Shown here: piece by piece, positions 45,875 to 54,086 of the stretch
Layout: each line of letters begins with the position of its first letter
Position numbering within the stretch: position 1 is the stretch's first letter
Assembly: GCA_024234575.1 (NCBI GenBank)
Contig: JACKOB010000002.1
Span: 744,001-808,000 of the forward strand
Source: Hahellaceae bacterium
GTDB lineage: Bacteria; Pseudomonadota; Gammaproteobacteria; Pseudomonadales; Oleiphilaceae
DNA length: 64,000 bases
Direction of reading: 5' to 3'
Notes under the pieces: model-generated
The model's input: only the letters and a program-made list of their open reading frames with translations
Told to the model about the DNA's origin: nothing
The model's database searches: none
Program-made: the position numbers and the translations under genes

Positions 45875-47635
45875 TTATTTCTTATCAAACTCTATGCGGG
45901 TGGCACTAATAACGCCTTCCTCAACGATAAAGCCTTTAACTTCAATTGATGCACCCTGCACCAGATTGGACTCACCACCATGCTTATAGCGTGTCACCTG
46001 ACTAGTGGTCACCAAATGACCATTTACTGTAAACGACTGAACGGAGGTAAAGCCATCAATGACACCTTCTAGCTCAACCCGATGGCTTTTGCCTTTCGCC
46101 AAATCATCATGATCAGAGTCACCGTCCTTTTTATGATCATCAGAGCCCAATCCCTTTACATTTTTGAACTCGACAAACATTGCAACAAAGTTACCGTTCT
46201 CATCTTTGTCTCCCTCAACTTTGAGATAGCTGCCCTCTGTTAAAAGCGCCAAAAACGCTTCCATGGTAAGCGCTTCATCATTCACTCCTTCAAATTCAGT
46301 TGATTCCGACAGGGTGATTACTACTTCGTTTAGTGTAAAACCAGATTCAGTGATATCCGAAGCAAATCCGATTAGCTTCAAGCCATCTTCGTCATGGTCT
46401 TTATCGCTGTCGCTTGCCGTTGATTCGCGTTCGATTTTCTTGGCAAGGATACTGCCATCAGACTGCACAAAAGCTTTCAGTTCAATGCCATCGCCAATCG
46501 CAAAATCGTCCAGAGATAAACGTTTATCGCCACGCTTTGAATGATCCTTAAAATGCGTCTGTTCACCCACATTAATAACAGCACCTAACAAGGTGAGTGT
46601 GCTCGCCTCAAGGTCAATCGCCTCGATTTTACCCTCCATTTTTAGTACACCCGGCTTGTCGATATATATCTTTTCTGCAGTCAGAATGCCCTCGTCATTG
46701 CGCAGCCCTTTAACTTTTACTTTGACACCCAATGCTAGATTACTGGCATCTCCATGCTGATATTTTGTTCCTGCTCCTGCGCTAACAGGCGCGCCGTTAA
46801 CATCAAAATCTGTTGCTGAGTCAAAGCGTGTAATTAATCCATCGATATGAAAGTGTCGCCCTTCTTTTTCGCTTTCCACCGAATCATCAGCCATATCCAC
46901 TTTAACCTGTGCGGCCAATAAAACTCCTTCTACGGGCAATTCATCCGCTACCACCTTCACTTTTAGGCCATCTACCAAGCCATCTGCGGGCGCATCTTTA
47001 ACGTCTGCGACACTAAAGTCGATAATCAGGTCACCAAGTTTGAATGTGGAATTATCAATATCAAGCGCGCTAATATAACCTCTGATTTTCACTTGTGTAT
47101 CGACCAGGTTGTCTTCCACTTTCAGTCCGACATACCCTGCAAGCCAGCTGCCATCGCCAGTTTCTTGCGCACTAACCTCTACACGGTCACCAACTTTTAG
47201 TTGCGTAAAGTCAGCCCCTTCAAAGTTTGTCAGCTCATCTGTTAAAAAGGTTTGGCCGAGCACCACAAAGCTAAGCTCTGCCAAATCGATAGACTCAATG
47301 AAACCCTCAACATGGGGCGCATATTCAATCACATCGGCTTCTCCCTCCGGCCCATCTTCAGATAGCCGTCCTCGAACCTCAACCTCCATACCGATAGTTA
47401 AACTACTTTCGTCTCCTGCTTCATCATCAATGCGAAAAACCGATTTATTTGTCTCATAGTGGACGCCATTAACGATCACACTACCGAAACCTGTGATAAC
47501 GCCAACACTGGTCACCTCGGCTGCATTACTGCCAGACACATTGCTGCTGGTACTTCCTGAGCTCGAACCACCACAACCGTAAAGAGTCGCCATTGATGTC
47601 GCAATGACAATCGCAAGTGTTTTTTTCATCATCAT
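45875..47635 (-). CDS. DUF5666-repeat lipoprotein A
   Basis: A 586-residue lipoprotein. The lipobox is LYGCGG after MMMKKTLAIVIATSMAT, and a Ser/Gly linker follows. Then GVITGFGSVIVNGVHYET and at least six strand-rich DUF5666 repeats, each a pattern of G-x-I-x-x-I-D, long strand, V-x-V (for example KVRGYISALDID, MEGKIEAIDLEA). These resemble OB-like modules. The ATG at 47635 is preceded by GGAG at a five-base gap, so the 13 extra residues from 47674 are probably untranslated. Third gene after DUF6502 and another DUF5666 gene. Function unknown. Confidence 0.78.
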   Translation of the reverse strand: MMMKKTLAIVIATSMATLYGCGGSSSGSTSSNVSGSNAAEVTSVGVITGFGSVIVNGVHYETNKSVFRIDDEAGDESSLTIGMEVEVRGRLSEDGPEGEADVIEYAPHVEGFIESIDLAELSFVVLGQTFLTDELTNFEGADFTQLKVGDRVEVSAQETGDGSWLAGYVGLKVEDNLVDTQVKIRGYISALDIDNSTFKLGDLIIDFSVADVKDAPADGLVDGLKVKVVADELPVEGVLLAAQVKVDMADDSVESEKEGRHFHIDGLITRFDSATDFDVNGAPVSAGAGTKYQHGDASNLALGVKVKVKGLRNDEGILTAEKIYIDKPGVLKMEGKIEAIDLEASTLTLLGAVINVGEQTHFKDHSKRGDKRLSLDDFAIGDGIELKAFVQSDGSILAKKIERESTASDSDKDHDEDGLKLIGFASDITESGFTLNEVVITLSESTEFEGVNDEALTMEAFLALLTEGSYLKVEGDKDENGNFVAMFVEFKNVKGLGSDDHKKDGDSDHDDLAKGKSHRVELEGVIDGFTSVQSFTVNGHLVTTSQVTRYKHGGESNLVQGASIEVKGFIVEEGVISATRIEFDKK

Positions 47636-47676
47636 ATATTCTCCGTTCTTGCTGGTGTAAGGATCGCGGTTCAAGC

Positions 47677-49065
47677 CTAAATCTTGATTTTTTCCGCAAT
47701 GATTCTTCCCGACGCATCACGCATCGCTTCAACTTTAATGCGTTGACCAACGCCAACGTCTTCCCAGAAATCTTTGTCAACCTGAGTCTCATCTGTAATA
47801 AGCACTTGAATGCCATTTACAACAATATCTTCATTGGAGAAGGCGCTCACCTCACCTTCCAAATTTATCTCGTCGTCAGCACTCTCACGACGTAACTGGT
47901 TGACAATTAACACCTCGCCAGACATATACCCTTTGGCTTCAACCTTATCCCCCACGCCAATATCGGCAAGACTGAATTTACGAACCTTAGCGTCGGACTT
48001 ATCAAGAAACTGAGTCGTTTCCGTGGTGCTTAAGGTCAGCCCTTCAACTATTAGCGTTTTACTCGCCAAATCGACAAATTGCACCGTCCCCTCAATACGA
48101 GCGTTAGCAGAAGTTTTAATCTTGATTTCATCAGCAAAAATTTCACCGTCAGCATTTACAATACCTTCCACCTCGACACGCATGCCTGCAACGATTTCAG
48201 ACTCATCGCCCCCCTCAATCTCAGTGCGCTCTGCGTCAAACTTAACGCGATAACCTGAAAGCAGAAACTCACCGGCACCGGGGGATGAATCAATCACGCC
48301 TTCGAGTTCAACATCTGTTTTTTCCTCAAGCTTGAATCTATCCGTTTCATTGATAATAACTTCCGCAAGCACTACCCCCTCAAGTAAGGTTGTCGCGGTG
48401 ACACGCACAAACAAACCGTCTTGTAGCGCCCTTTTCGTTAGGTCATCAAGAGAAACCATTGAGTAATCGATAACCTGCTCATTAATTTCGAAACGCTGCA
48501 GATTTAGATCCAGTGATTCAATTTTGCCGCGCACATCAACATTCATCATATCGGTTTCATGTTCGAGTCGGCTCGCCACAATCTCGCTACTCGCCCTAAG
48601 CCCATAGACTCTTAAGTAATCACCAATCTTGAGACTGTCAATAGATGCGTTTTCCTGATCAAATAAGGTATCGTTATTTAATTGAACCAGCTGGCCAAGT
48701 ATGGTCACCGTCTGGTTCGTCGCATCAATGGCTGTCACCGGCCCAATGAGCTCAGTAGTAAGAACAATTGAAGACGCAACCCCAGTAGAGGTTTTGGAAT
48801 CAATATCTCCTGTCACCATCACTACCTGACCCACATCTAAACGTGATTCGTCTGTAGGATCAGAGCCATCAAAGATATTAGCGTTATCGGTATTAAACTT
48901 GATGCCATTGACGATAACACTGCCGAAACCAGAAATAGTACCAATTGTCACGCCACCTCGATCTATGCCTCCAGGTGACCCGGATGAGCCACTTTCGGAA
49001 CAGGCATTCGTTAACAACATCAGAACTGACAAGCAACTTATCTTAAAAAAATATAAAGGGGTCAT
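47677..49065 (-). CDS. DUF5666-repeat lipoprotein B
   Basis: A 462-residue lipoprotein paralogous to the next gene. The signal ends at LTNAC, followed by VTIGTISGFGSVIVNGIKFN and repeated beta modules (VELEGVIDSSPGAGEF, ARIEGTVQFVDLAS). The start overlaps the stop of the DUF6502 gene by four bases. It is probably an outer-membrane or periplasmic protein. Confidence 0.78.
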   Translation of the reverse strand: MTPLYFFKISCLSVLMLLTNACSESGSSGSPGGIDRGGVTIGTISGFGSVIVNGIKFNTDNANIFDGSDPTDESRLDVGQVVMVTGDIDSKTSTGVASSIVLTTELIGPVTAIDATNQTVTILGQLVQLNNDTLFDQENASIDSLKIGDYLRVYGLRASSEIVASRLEHETDMMNVDVRGKIESLDLNLQRFEINEQVIDYSMVSLDDLTKRALQDGLFVRVTATTLLEGVVLAEVIINETDRFKLEEKTDVELEGVIDSSPGAGEFLLSGYRVKFDAERTEIEGGDESEIVAGMRVEVEGIVNADGEIFADEIKIKTSANARIEGTVQFVDLASKTLIVEGLTLSTTETTQFLDKSDAKVRKFSLADIGVGDKVEAKGYMSGEVLIVNQLRRESADDEINLEGEVSAFSNEDIVVNGIQVLITDETQVDKDFWEDVGVGQRIKVEAMRDASGRIIAEKIKI

Positions 49066-49922
49066 GACTGGCGCTCCTTATTTGCGTCACCCTGAATGAA
49101 ATATAACCCTACACCCATTCGCACACCGTTCTCTTTCTCACTAGCCTGGTGCTGGTCTAGCCAATCATCTACCGACTCGAGAAAGTCCATCCCCTGATGT
49201 TCAAGAAAATCTTTAAAATCATTCACACTCGTGGCAGACACATTTCGGTGCGTTGCGCGACCTTCAAATCGCGACCGCTCTTTAACGCGTCGCGTTAAAT
49301 TGTGTACTACGGTATCGCCGATATCCTGCAGCACCTCACCCGCACGTATCACGGACTCTTCATCTAGCTGTTGCGGCATATAGAATCGTTTAATAACTCT
49401 CAAGCGGCCATCTGAATCTCGCGCCAACGTCTGCGTATTCAGTAGTTCTTTTAATAAAGCGGATTGCGGAATATCACCGCCATATTCTTTATAAAGATCA
49501 GCAAACACAGGGATATGATTAAGGTTAGGATGCGCTTTACGTTCGTCGATACTTTCGAATAGCGCAATAGGTTTACACTGATCATCTAAAAAACGCGTAT
49601 CATGATGCCAGCCATCTAACACTTGCGTAGCTTCAGAAGTTTTGCGTGGTGAAGGTGTAACAACAGGGTTATCACGATACCTTTTAGCATCTTTTCGATT
49701 TATACCGGTAAGAATTGCCACCCGAGACAAATTAGTCGGGCGGCCTTTAATGCCATAATCTTCTAGTGCTACATCGACATATATTTGCTTTGAAACCTCC
49801 GCAAACTCTTGCCAACTGATGCCACTTTTTAACAATAAGCGTACTAGAGGCTTGAGAAGCCTCCGACATGCATTGAGTACAGAGTGTTTTAATGTTTCCA
49901 TATTTGGTATTAAAACACTCAC
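49062..49922 (-). CDS. DUF6502 family protein
   Basis: A 286-residue soluble protein starting at 49922. The N-terminal helical segment is a likely winged-helix or HTH (LLKSGISWQEFAEVSKQIYVDVA, NLSRVAILTGINRKDAKRYRD). The C-terminal helices match DUF6502, which in marine gammaproteobacteria lies next to DUF5666 lipoproteins. I infer that it regulates, or is required for, the two downstream lipoproteins, because all three are translationally coupled or nearly so. Confidence 0.78.
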   Translation of the reverse strand: MSVLIPNMETLKHSVLNACRRLLKPLVRLLLKSGISWQEFAEVSKQIYVDVALEDYGIKGRPTNLSRVAILTGINRKDAKRYRDNPVVTPSPRKTSEATQVLDGWHHDTRFLDDQCKPIALFESIDERKAHPNLNHIPVFADLYKEYGGDIPQSALLKELLNTQTLARDSDGRLRVIKRFYMPQQLDEESVIRAGEVLQDIGDTVVHNLTRRVKERSRFEGRATHRNVSATSVNDFKDFLEHQGMDFLESVDDWLDQHQASEKENGVRMGVGLYFIQGDANKERQS

Positions 49923-50546
49923 ATATGGAATTTTCTACTAAAATTTCACGTTAATATTTCTTTTTCACGAGAAATACAGGAAGAGGCTATTCACGCAAGA
50001 TAATGTTTTGGGGAGTATACAGTGTGGCAGGTCACCCTGGTGGGCCGAAAGTTAAGGTAAACAGAACACAAATAGACAAAACCAACGAATCCAATGGATA
50101 CCAAGATACCTGAGAAAATATTACTCTCTAATTAAATCCTTGGATTTGAGTATGAATTATGCGTGACCTTCATTCACTTTTGATAGCTTAACCTATGCGA
50201 TTCGACTATCTAGGCTATTTCGGCAGCGATGCACTCTGCAGACTACGACACCTTTCAAATATGGCATGCTCAATAATGAAAGATAGAAAAGATTAAAAAA
50301 TGTTCTTCCAGAGAAATCGTTAACGTCCTAATTAGATCGTTAACGATTCTACTCTTGCTAAAAATTGTCTAAATAAAATAAAGTTGGATACTAACTGCTT
50401 CATAACCTATTGATTTTCGGTTACCGAAGACCATGTCTCAGAAAAATAGTTGGATCCTAAATCAAAGAGCAGTCAATCAAAACATCAAAAATCAGTAAAA
50501 TAAAGTTGGATCCTAATATTTTATCTCCTTACAAAAAGCTGAGCGA
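49923..50546. other. Noncoding region with direct repeats
   Basis: 624 bases without a gene, AT-rich. Two copies of ATCGTTAACG lie at 50316-50325 and 50336-50345. A 21-base unit TAAAATAAAGTTGGATMCTAA occurs at 50374-50394 and 50496-50516, with a shorter copy (AGTTGGATCCTAA) at 50448-50460. The first half must contain the promoter for the DUF6502 operon. The repeats lie just downstream of the primase-helicase gene and may be a junction of the defence island. Confidence 0.5.
50374..50516. repeat. Three-copy AGTTGGATCCTAA repeat
   Basis: The copies are at 50374-50394 (TAAAATAAAGTTGGATACTAA), 50448-50460 (AGTTGGATCCTAA) and 50496-50516 (TAAAATAAAGTTGGATCCTAA). Spacing is about 55-65 bases. No known element matches. 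They could be remnants of repeated insertion or binding sites. Confidence 0.55.
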
Positions 50547-52913
50547 TTAAACCAACTTCCCTTGAATATACCGATCAGCACCCGCTTCTACAACAGTATA
50601 ACCTAAAGCGCTGTAACCTTTCTGCCGCCGTTGAAACATTCTTTGCAGCATGGGCAATCCGCTATCCACATAATCATAAATGACGACTTTGTCTTTTCCT
50701 CCTGCTTCACGATGAATACGACCGGCATACTGAGCAAGTGAACCTTTCCAGGAAATCGGAAGCGCTAGAAATAATGTATCCAGTTTTGGCAAATCAAACC
50801 CTTCACCTAAGTACTTACCCGTGGCGATCAGCACTTTCGTTTCATTCAACGAATCCATGGCCTCTTTACGCTCTTTAGCTTTCATACCTCCGCGTAGGAT
50901 TGTATGAGAGATATCTCTGTCGATTAAAAGCTCACTTAATAAAAGCGCATGTTCTCGTCTTTCAGTCAGAAGAATAGGATTACGCCCTTCGTTAACAGCA
51001 AGCACCAGATCTTTAGTAATCTGAAGATTTCGATCTTTGTTCTCCATTAACCATCGATATACTTCTGCTATATGGGGCCTCGACTCCGAATCCAGCAAAC
51101 TCTCTGGCGGAGTAGAGGCAATGGTCTTAGTAATTACACGCTGCTCGAACTGGCTTTGCTTTGATGAAGTCACCGTGTGACGAATGGGTCCTGCATGCAT
51201 AAATATTATTGGTTGGTGACCATCTTGTCGTTGAGGTGTTGCAGTAACACCTAAGACATATTTCGAGTGAATTTCATTAAGTAGCCGCTCATAGTTGGGT
51301 GCTGAAATATGGTGGCATTCGTCAATGATTACTTGGCCATATTCGAAAACACTTTGGTCCACCGTATTGTCTGTTCGATTAATCAAACTCTGGTAGGTGG
51401 CGATATCGATTATGCCTGTCGCTTTTCTCTTGCCACCACCAATGACGCCAATTTCTGCGTTCTCTAAAAACATCGATAATCGCTCTTTCCATTGATCCAG
51501 TAGTTGTCGACTATGCACGAGTACCAACGTATTTACTTTGCGCTTATTAATGACACCAATTGCCGTCACAGTTTTCCCGAAAGCAGTTGGGGCATGTAAT
51601 ACTCCCACATCATTCTTGCAAAGTGCTTTTACGGCAGATTTCTGGTCAGCTCTTAATTCGCCTTTAAATTTAATGGCTTTAAGCTTATTCCCCGTTTGCC
51701 GCTTATCATCAATTTCTACTTCAATGTCTTGCTGATTCAGAATCTCAACGATATCGTCATAACATCCCCGGGGAACACATAGGTAACCTTGCTCGATGGT
51801 TGCCAAACATATAAATCGGGGAATGCCGTTGGTTGAGAATCGCAGAGCCTGTGTCTTGAAGAAAACAGGATTTGAAAAACTCGCGACACGTTTCATTCTT
51901 GCAATGAGCGCCTGAGGTAGCCCTTCGATAGGAATATAAATTTTGTTTGCCAAAACAAGACTGACATTTGCTGGGCAGTTTTCAATTTTACCCTTTTTAA
52001 CCGGGAAGGATTTCTCCCAAGGTTTGAGTTCTGATGCACTATCTGCAGTATCGTCGAATTGATCAAGTAAGTTTCTTAGCTCTTGCCTACTCACTTTTCT
52101 GATATTCTGGAGAATAGCCCATTGGCGAAGATACGGATTGAAGTGCTCGTCGATAAATACAGAGTTCCCGGATTGTCTCGGCCCCTTCTGTAACGGCAAA
52201 GCAATAAGATTCCCAAACCCACCGTCAGGCATGGTATCTTGATTCGGAAAAATTCTATCATAGGACTCGAAAGACAAGTCCGCATGCTTTTCCATAGCCT
52301 TATCTAGTAATGCAAAACCCAAACTGCGGGCATCTCTTGCCGGCACAGTTTCTTCAAAGAAGATCCATACATGCGCGCCATTCCCAGATCGAGACCTTTC
52401 AACAATAAAAGGTATTAAATAATCTACGCATGTCTGTCGAAATGCCGCGACAGATGGCTTCCAGTCAGCCTTATCAAAATCGACGGCCAAAAACCAACAA
52501 GCATCGTCAGGTAATAGCGGGTACAAGCCAACAGTATGTTTACCCAAAAGATGATCATAGATAACGGAATAATCTAGCGGAACAAAAACACGATGGGAGC
52601 AGTCGCCACATTTAATCGTAGGCTTATTGCAAATCCCCTTTCGCCACTCATTGGCGCAGGCGAAAGAATAACCGCTACGGCCTTGTTTATTTTCCCATCG
52701 CAGAGAATAGACGTCTGTTCTGCCTTTGAACAAACTGGAAAACAACGCAACTTTTTGATCAATAGTGAGCAATTCACCTTTATGAGGGTCAAGAGAAACC
52801 GAGCTACGTTCATTCTGGAGAGTTTGCTTACGGCTTAATAACTGGTTTTTCTCCTTTTCTAGAACAAGTAAGCGCTCTTCTATTTGTGCTAACTCTTGTT
52901 CTAAAGGAGACAT
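50547..52913 (-). CDS. TOTE-type archaeo-eukaryotic primase fused to SF2 helicase
   Basis: A 788-residue fusion. Residues 1-40 form a coiled coil. A Cys cluster (CANEWRKGICN, KCGDCSH) precedes an AEP domain with the metal motif FLAVDFDK near residue 152 and SGNGAHVWIFF. A DEAD/DEAH-type helicase follows, with LHAPTAFGKTVTA as Walker A, VIIDECHHI, ATPQRQDG and the RIHREAGGKDKV motif. The layout matches proteins assigned to TOTE conflict systems (a comparative-genomics class of NTP-dependent defence modules). It begins one base after the stop of the small membrane-protein gene. A primase and helicase imply that it senses or copies foreign DNA. Confidence 0.82.
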   Translation of the reverse strand: MSPLEQELAQIEERLLVLEKEKNQLLSRKQTLQNERSSVSLDPHKGELLTIDQKVALFSSLFKGRTDVYSLRWENKQGRSGYSFACANEWRKGICNKPTIKCGDCSHRVFVPLDYSVIYDHLLGKHTVGLYPLLPDDACWFLAVDFDKADWKPSVAAFRQTCVDYLIPFIVERSRSGNGAHVWIFFEETVPARDARSLGFALLDKAMEKHADLSFESYDRIFPNQDTMPDGGFGNLIALPLQKGPRQSGNSVFIDEHFNPYLRQWAILQNIRKVSRQELRNLLDQFDDTADSASELKPWEKSFPVKKGKIENCPANVSLVLANKIYIPIEGLPQALIARMKRVASFSNPVFFKTQALRFSTNGIPRFICLATIEQGYLCVPRGCYDDIVEILNQQDIEVEIDDKRQTGNKLKAIKFKGELRADQKSAVKALCKNDVGVLHAPTAFGKTVTAIGVINKRKVNTLVLVHSRQLLDQWKERLSMFLENAEIGVIGGGKRKATGIIDIATYQSLINRTDNTVDQSVFEYGQVIIDECHHISAPNYERLLNEIHSKYVLGVTATPQRQDGHQPIIFMHAGPIRHTVTSSKQSQFEQRVITKTIASTPPESLLDSESRPHIAEVYRWLMENKDRNLQITKDLVLAVNEGRNPILLTERREHALLLSELLIDRDISHTILRGGMKAKERKEAMDSLNETKVLIATGKYLGEGFDLPKLDTLFLALPISWKGSLAQYAGRIHREAGGKDKVVIYDYVDSGLPMLQRMFQRRQKGYSALGYTVVEAGADRYIQGKLV

Positions 52914-52914
52914 G

Positions 52915-53184
52915 CTAGTTCTTCGTGAAATGAGACATCTGGTGAAAAATAATCAGTGTTCGCACTCTTGCCACCATGAAAAAACCACCGGCCGATGCCA
53001 AAAGAATTGCCAGGGCATTCAACAATTCTCCTTTGTCAGTGAGAATAAAGACTAACATTCCTGACGCATATAGGATGAATCTTTGAAAGCCTTGTTTTAA
53101 CATTTTAGTAGACAAGAACTGCAGCAACATCAACAGTGTAATAAAGCCCATCAGTAGCGTAAAAAACAAATCAAACTTTTCCAT
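52915..53184 (-). CDS. Small membrane protein coupled to the primase-helicase
   Basis: An 89-residue protein with three hydrophobic segments (LFFTLLMGFITLLMLLQFL, FILYASGMLVFIL, ALAILLASAGGFFMV). Its stop is followed after one base by the ATG of the primase-helicase gene, so the two are translated together. Small multi-helix proteins next to nucleic-acid sensors are often defence effectors that damage the membrane. That role here is an inference. I do not recognise the family. Confidence 0.6.
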   Translation of the reverse strand: MEKFDLFFTLLMGFITLLMLLQFLSTKMLKQGFQRFILYASGMLVFILTDKGELLNALAILLASAGGFFMVARVRTLIIFHQMSHFTKN

Positions 53185-53615
53185 AAATCAAATCCTGTGC
53201 AGTTTAAGGTTTATTGTACCGAGTGATTCCGCCCTGTGGTCTTTTACCTAGTCGAAGCTACGAGCTCGTTTTATTTCTCCAACACTTCAGGGCCATCTTA
53301 ACATCTGCTTCTGGCAAATACTCCTGTTCAAATCGACCTCTCTCTTGTTTCAATAGATAATCCATTTCACCCCTAATTTCAGGACCAGTGTAGCATCATT
53401 AAACATACCCCCTAGTAAAGGACCATTGGATCAAAAATGAAGAGTTTCTTTGAGGAGAGACAAGAATGCAGAGGGCACGTCCTCTGAAGACAAGTTTGTC
53501 TGCTATATTAAAAACATAGCCTAGCAAGAAAGCAGTTATAGAAACAAAGTCGACAGGGCGAAAAGAAATACAGACAACTTCAGATAAAAAGGGGTTGTCC
53601 GAAAATACAGAACTG
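53185..53615. other. Noncoding stretch left of the IS remnant
   Basis: 430 bases. A 35-codon minus-strand frame (53258-53365, starting MDYLLKQERGRFEQEYLP) may be a gene fragment. I see no promoter or repeat that I can support; it probably includes the promoter of the small membrane-protein gene. Confidence 0.35.
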
Positions 53616-53619
53616 GAAT

Positions 53620-54035
53620 AAAGGTGGCAATCTCATAGTGGTATGGGCGCTTTCATGCGTTGTGACCGAACATCAAAAAGTCAAACGCCGAAGGAGCGAG
53701 AACAATCATTAGAATTTGCACGTCGAGAAGAGTACAAAAACCTACCACCCACTCAGATAGTGCCAGAACTGGCTATTAAAGGCCAATATACTGCTATAGA
53801 GTCGGTTTTTTCCGAACATAGCTTAAGATAAGCAGCAAAACCACCAAGACTGTCCGTTTTACTCTACCTGATTTCAATGTGCTGAACCGGAAGCTTGTTA
53901 GCAGCAAAACTCATGAAAAGCATCAAGCTAGCATGCAGCTATTGGTGCGTTAAACATATTTACGATAAGGTTTCGAGCCCAGCCGTCGGTTCTGCACCCG
54001 AACAGCCACAATCTTATGAAAAGGACTTCACAATT
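53620..54035 (+). pseudogene. Degraded IS3-family transposase (OrfB) remnant
   Basis: The frame at 53643-53831 encodes LEFARREEYKNLPPTQIVPE and AIESVFSEHSLR, which match the linker between the HTH and DDE domains of IS3-type OrfB (SPQY..LPP.QIVPRLAD...ASES.FYRVL). A further piece in another frame at 53870-53930 (NRKLVSSKTHEKHQASM) recalls SRKIVGWEVHEEES, and near 53988-54030 another frame reads VLHPNSHNLMKRT, like VLHSDNGSPMKG of the DDE core, with the Asp replaced. Frameshifts and a deletion make it inactive. It lies between the divergent defence genes. Confidence 0.65.
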
Positions 54036-54086
54036 AGAAATTTTGTACAAATTAAATACCGATTTTGAGAAAGAGAATTTAAGCTG

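Noticed and set aside
50101..50546. CRISPR array from the spaced AGTTGGATCCTAA repeats
   Set aside because: Only three copies, of unequal length and with one mismatch, no palindromic character and no cas genes.
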